Positions 63,334 through 64,000 of a stretch of DNA of 64,000 nucleotides are shown here, piece by piece. Location: contig NC_056523.1 in assembly GCF_019175285.1 (NCBI RefSeq), forward strand, positions 201,859,244-201,923,243, given 5' to 3'. The stretch's first letter is position 1. Every line of letters begins with the position of its first letter. This DNA comes from Sceloporus undulatus. Its lineage: Eukaryota; Chordata; Lepidosauria; Squamata; Phrynosomatidae. The notes under the pieces were generated by a model. The model had not been told where the DNA came from. It saw only the letters and a list, made by a program, of their open reading frames with translations, and searched no databases. The position numbers and the translations under genes are program-made.

Positions 63334-63475
63334 CTTTTAAGCAATCTCTCTCTCTCTTCTTGGGAGAGCCCCTATTTTTTTCTTCTAAAATCATTTGATT
63401 CCGATGTTCCTCGAGACCACGAAAGCTTTTCATACAGTTGTGAGCTTCTTGTTTAACCTGGGAATGGGCTATTTC
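63334..63475 (-). pseudogene. Inverted, decayed copy of an IFT74 internal exon
   Basis: The minus strand reads EIAHSQVKQEA, then LEEHRNQMILEEKNRGSP and KKRER. Human IFT74 has EIAHSQVKQEA...[26 protein letters not shown]. It is bounded by an acceptor tctgtctctcag/GAAAT and a donor TTAAAAG/gtagga, so it was copied as genomic DNA with intron edges, not from mRNA. Between QEA and LEE two compensating single-base shifts replace VLLHEKLYE by HNCMKSFRG, and one base is missing near the end. It is opposite in strand to IFT74 and inside its intron 8. I take it as a pseudo-exon from an inverted duplication; a rearranged or misassembled true exon is the alternative. Confidence 0.75.
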
Positions 63476-63499
63476 CTGAGAGACAGAAGTGGTAATGAA

Positions 63500-64000
63500 A
63501 AATTTTATATGTACAAAATGTTTCATTGTTATCCCAAACTGACCTTTTTGGGTCCCTATTTGTGGCTAACTTTTGGGAAAAGGCAAGTGTCTGACGTGGA
63601 GGAAGGTGCAAAAAATATGAGGAACACAGCAAAATGAAAGCAGAGGTCAAGCTAAAATAGGTAGGGTCCCTTCACAAATCTTTTCTTATATATGTACTTA
63701 TCCATCCTCAACATTAAGAGTACTAATTTATTCACATGTGCATGATATTCTCTACCTATGCGCAGGTTAGCAGTGGGTAGGTTAACTATAGTTTACCTAG
63801 AATATATATGCTATGGTGAGCTAGTGGGGTGTGTATGTGAGAGCGCATACTTAGTTATTAAATAGAATCTATTTCTCCAAGCATGGTTGCGCCCCAGGGG
63901 TAATAGAGAGAAAAAGAACAGGCTGGGCCCCTAAGTGCAGCGCTGCCACCTCCAGCCCTGGGGAGGCCTGTCGGCCACGCTGGGTTTTCTGAGAAGGGGC
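63500..64000. other. IFT74 intron 8, end of window
   Basis: On the minus strand this is intron-like sequence leading to the pseudo-exon; how far the inverted duplication extends cannot be told. The last 120 bases are GC-rich without a recognised feature. Confidence 0.4.

Overview
The window is nuclear DNA of a vertebrate, most likely a squamate reptile (a lizard). Three protein genes split into exons with GT-AG introns match well-known vertebrate genes. The interspersed repeats are the usual squamate mix: tRNA-derived SINEs including a Sauria-type SINE, CR1 and L2 LINE pieces, and many short Tc1/mariner-Tigger-like and palindromic MITEs. There is no bacterial-style gene organisation, no CRISPR array and no viral gene that I can support. 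Family names for repeats come from memory of such elements, not from a search.

Layout. Positions 1-2282 are the 3' flank of PLAA. PLAA runs on the minus strand from 32422 (start codon) down to 2403 (stop) in 14 coding exons; the exons join without a phase error into 797 codons. A divergent promoter interval at about 32.4-34.1 kb separates PLAA from IFT74, which is transcribed on the plus strand. A non-coding first exon near 33.9-34.15 kb is likely, and seven coding exons (35794-48513) give the first 195 residues. The rest of IFT74 lies beyond 64000. LRRC19 (minus strand, 53454 down to 49541, four coding exons, 364 codons) is nested antisense inside the long intron 8 of IFT74. The order PLAA / IFT74 with LRRC19 inside it is the arrangement known from human chromosome 9p21, so this is conserved synteny.

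Functions. PLAA is a ubiquitin-binding cofactor of the p97/VCP ATPase (WD40 propeller, PFU, PUL). IFT74 is a core subunit of the intraflagellar transport B complex and carries tubulin with IFT81. LRRC19 is a small membrane leucine-rich-repeat receptor. They are neighbours by ancestry and I see no common pathway. The IFT74 promoter carries an RFX X-box match and a perfect TCTCGCGAGA palindrome, as expected of a ciliary housekeeping gene.

No plainly new biological system is visible. The most interesting points are: a decayed, inverted copy of an IFT74 exon with its splice sites inside IFT74's own intron; a 36-nt U6 snRNA 5' fragment with a perfect 14-bp target-site duplication; a CR1 LINE whose 3' end supplies the likely branch point for IFT74 exon 6; a palindromic MITE family whose core resembles the ZNF143/THAP11 site and which crowds the shared PLAA/IFT74 promoter; a PLAA exon with a weak donor followed by a long UG repeat; and a hammerhead-like fold in a dispersed repeat.
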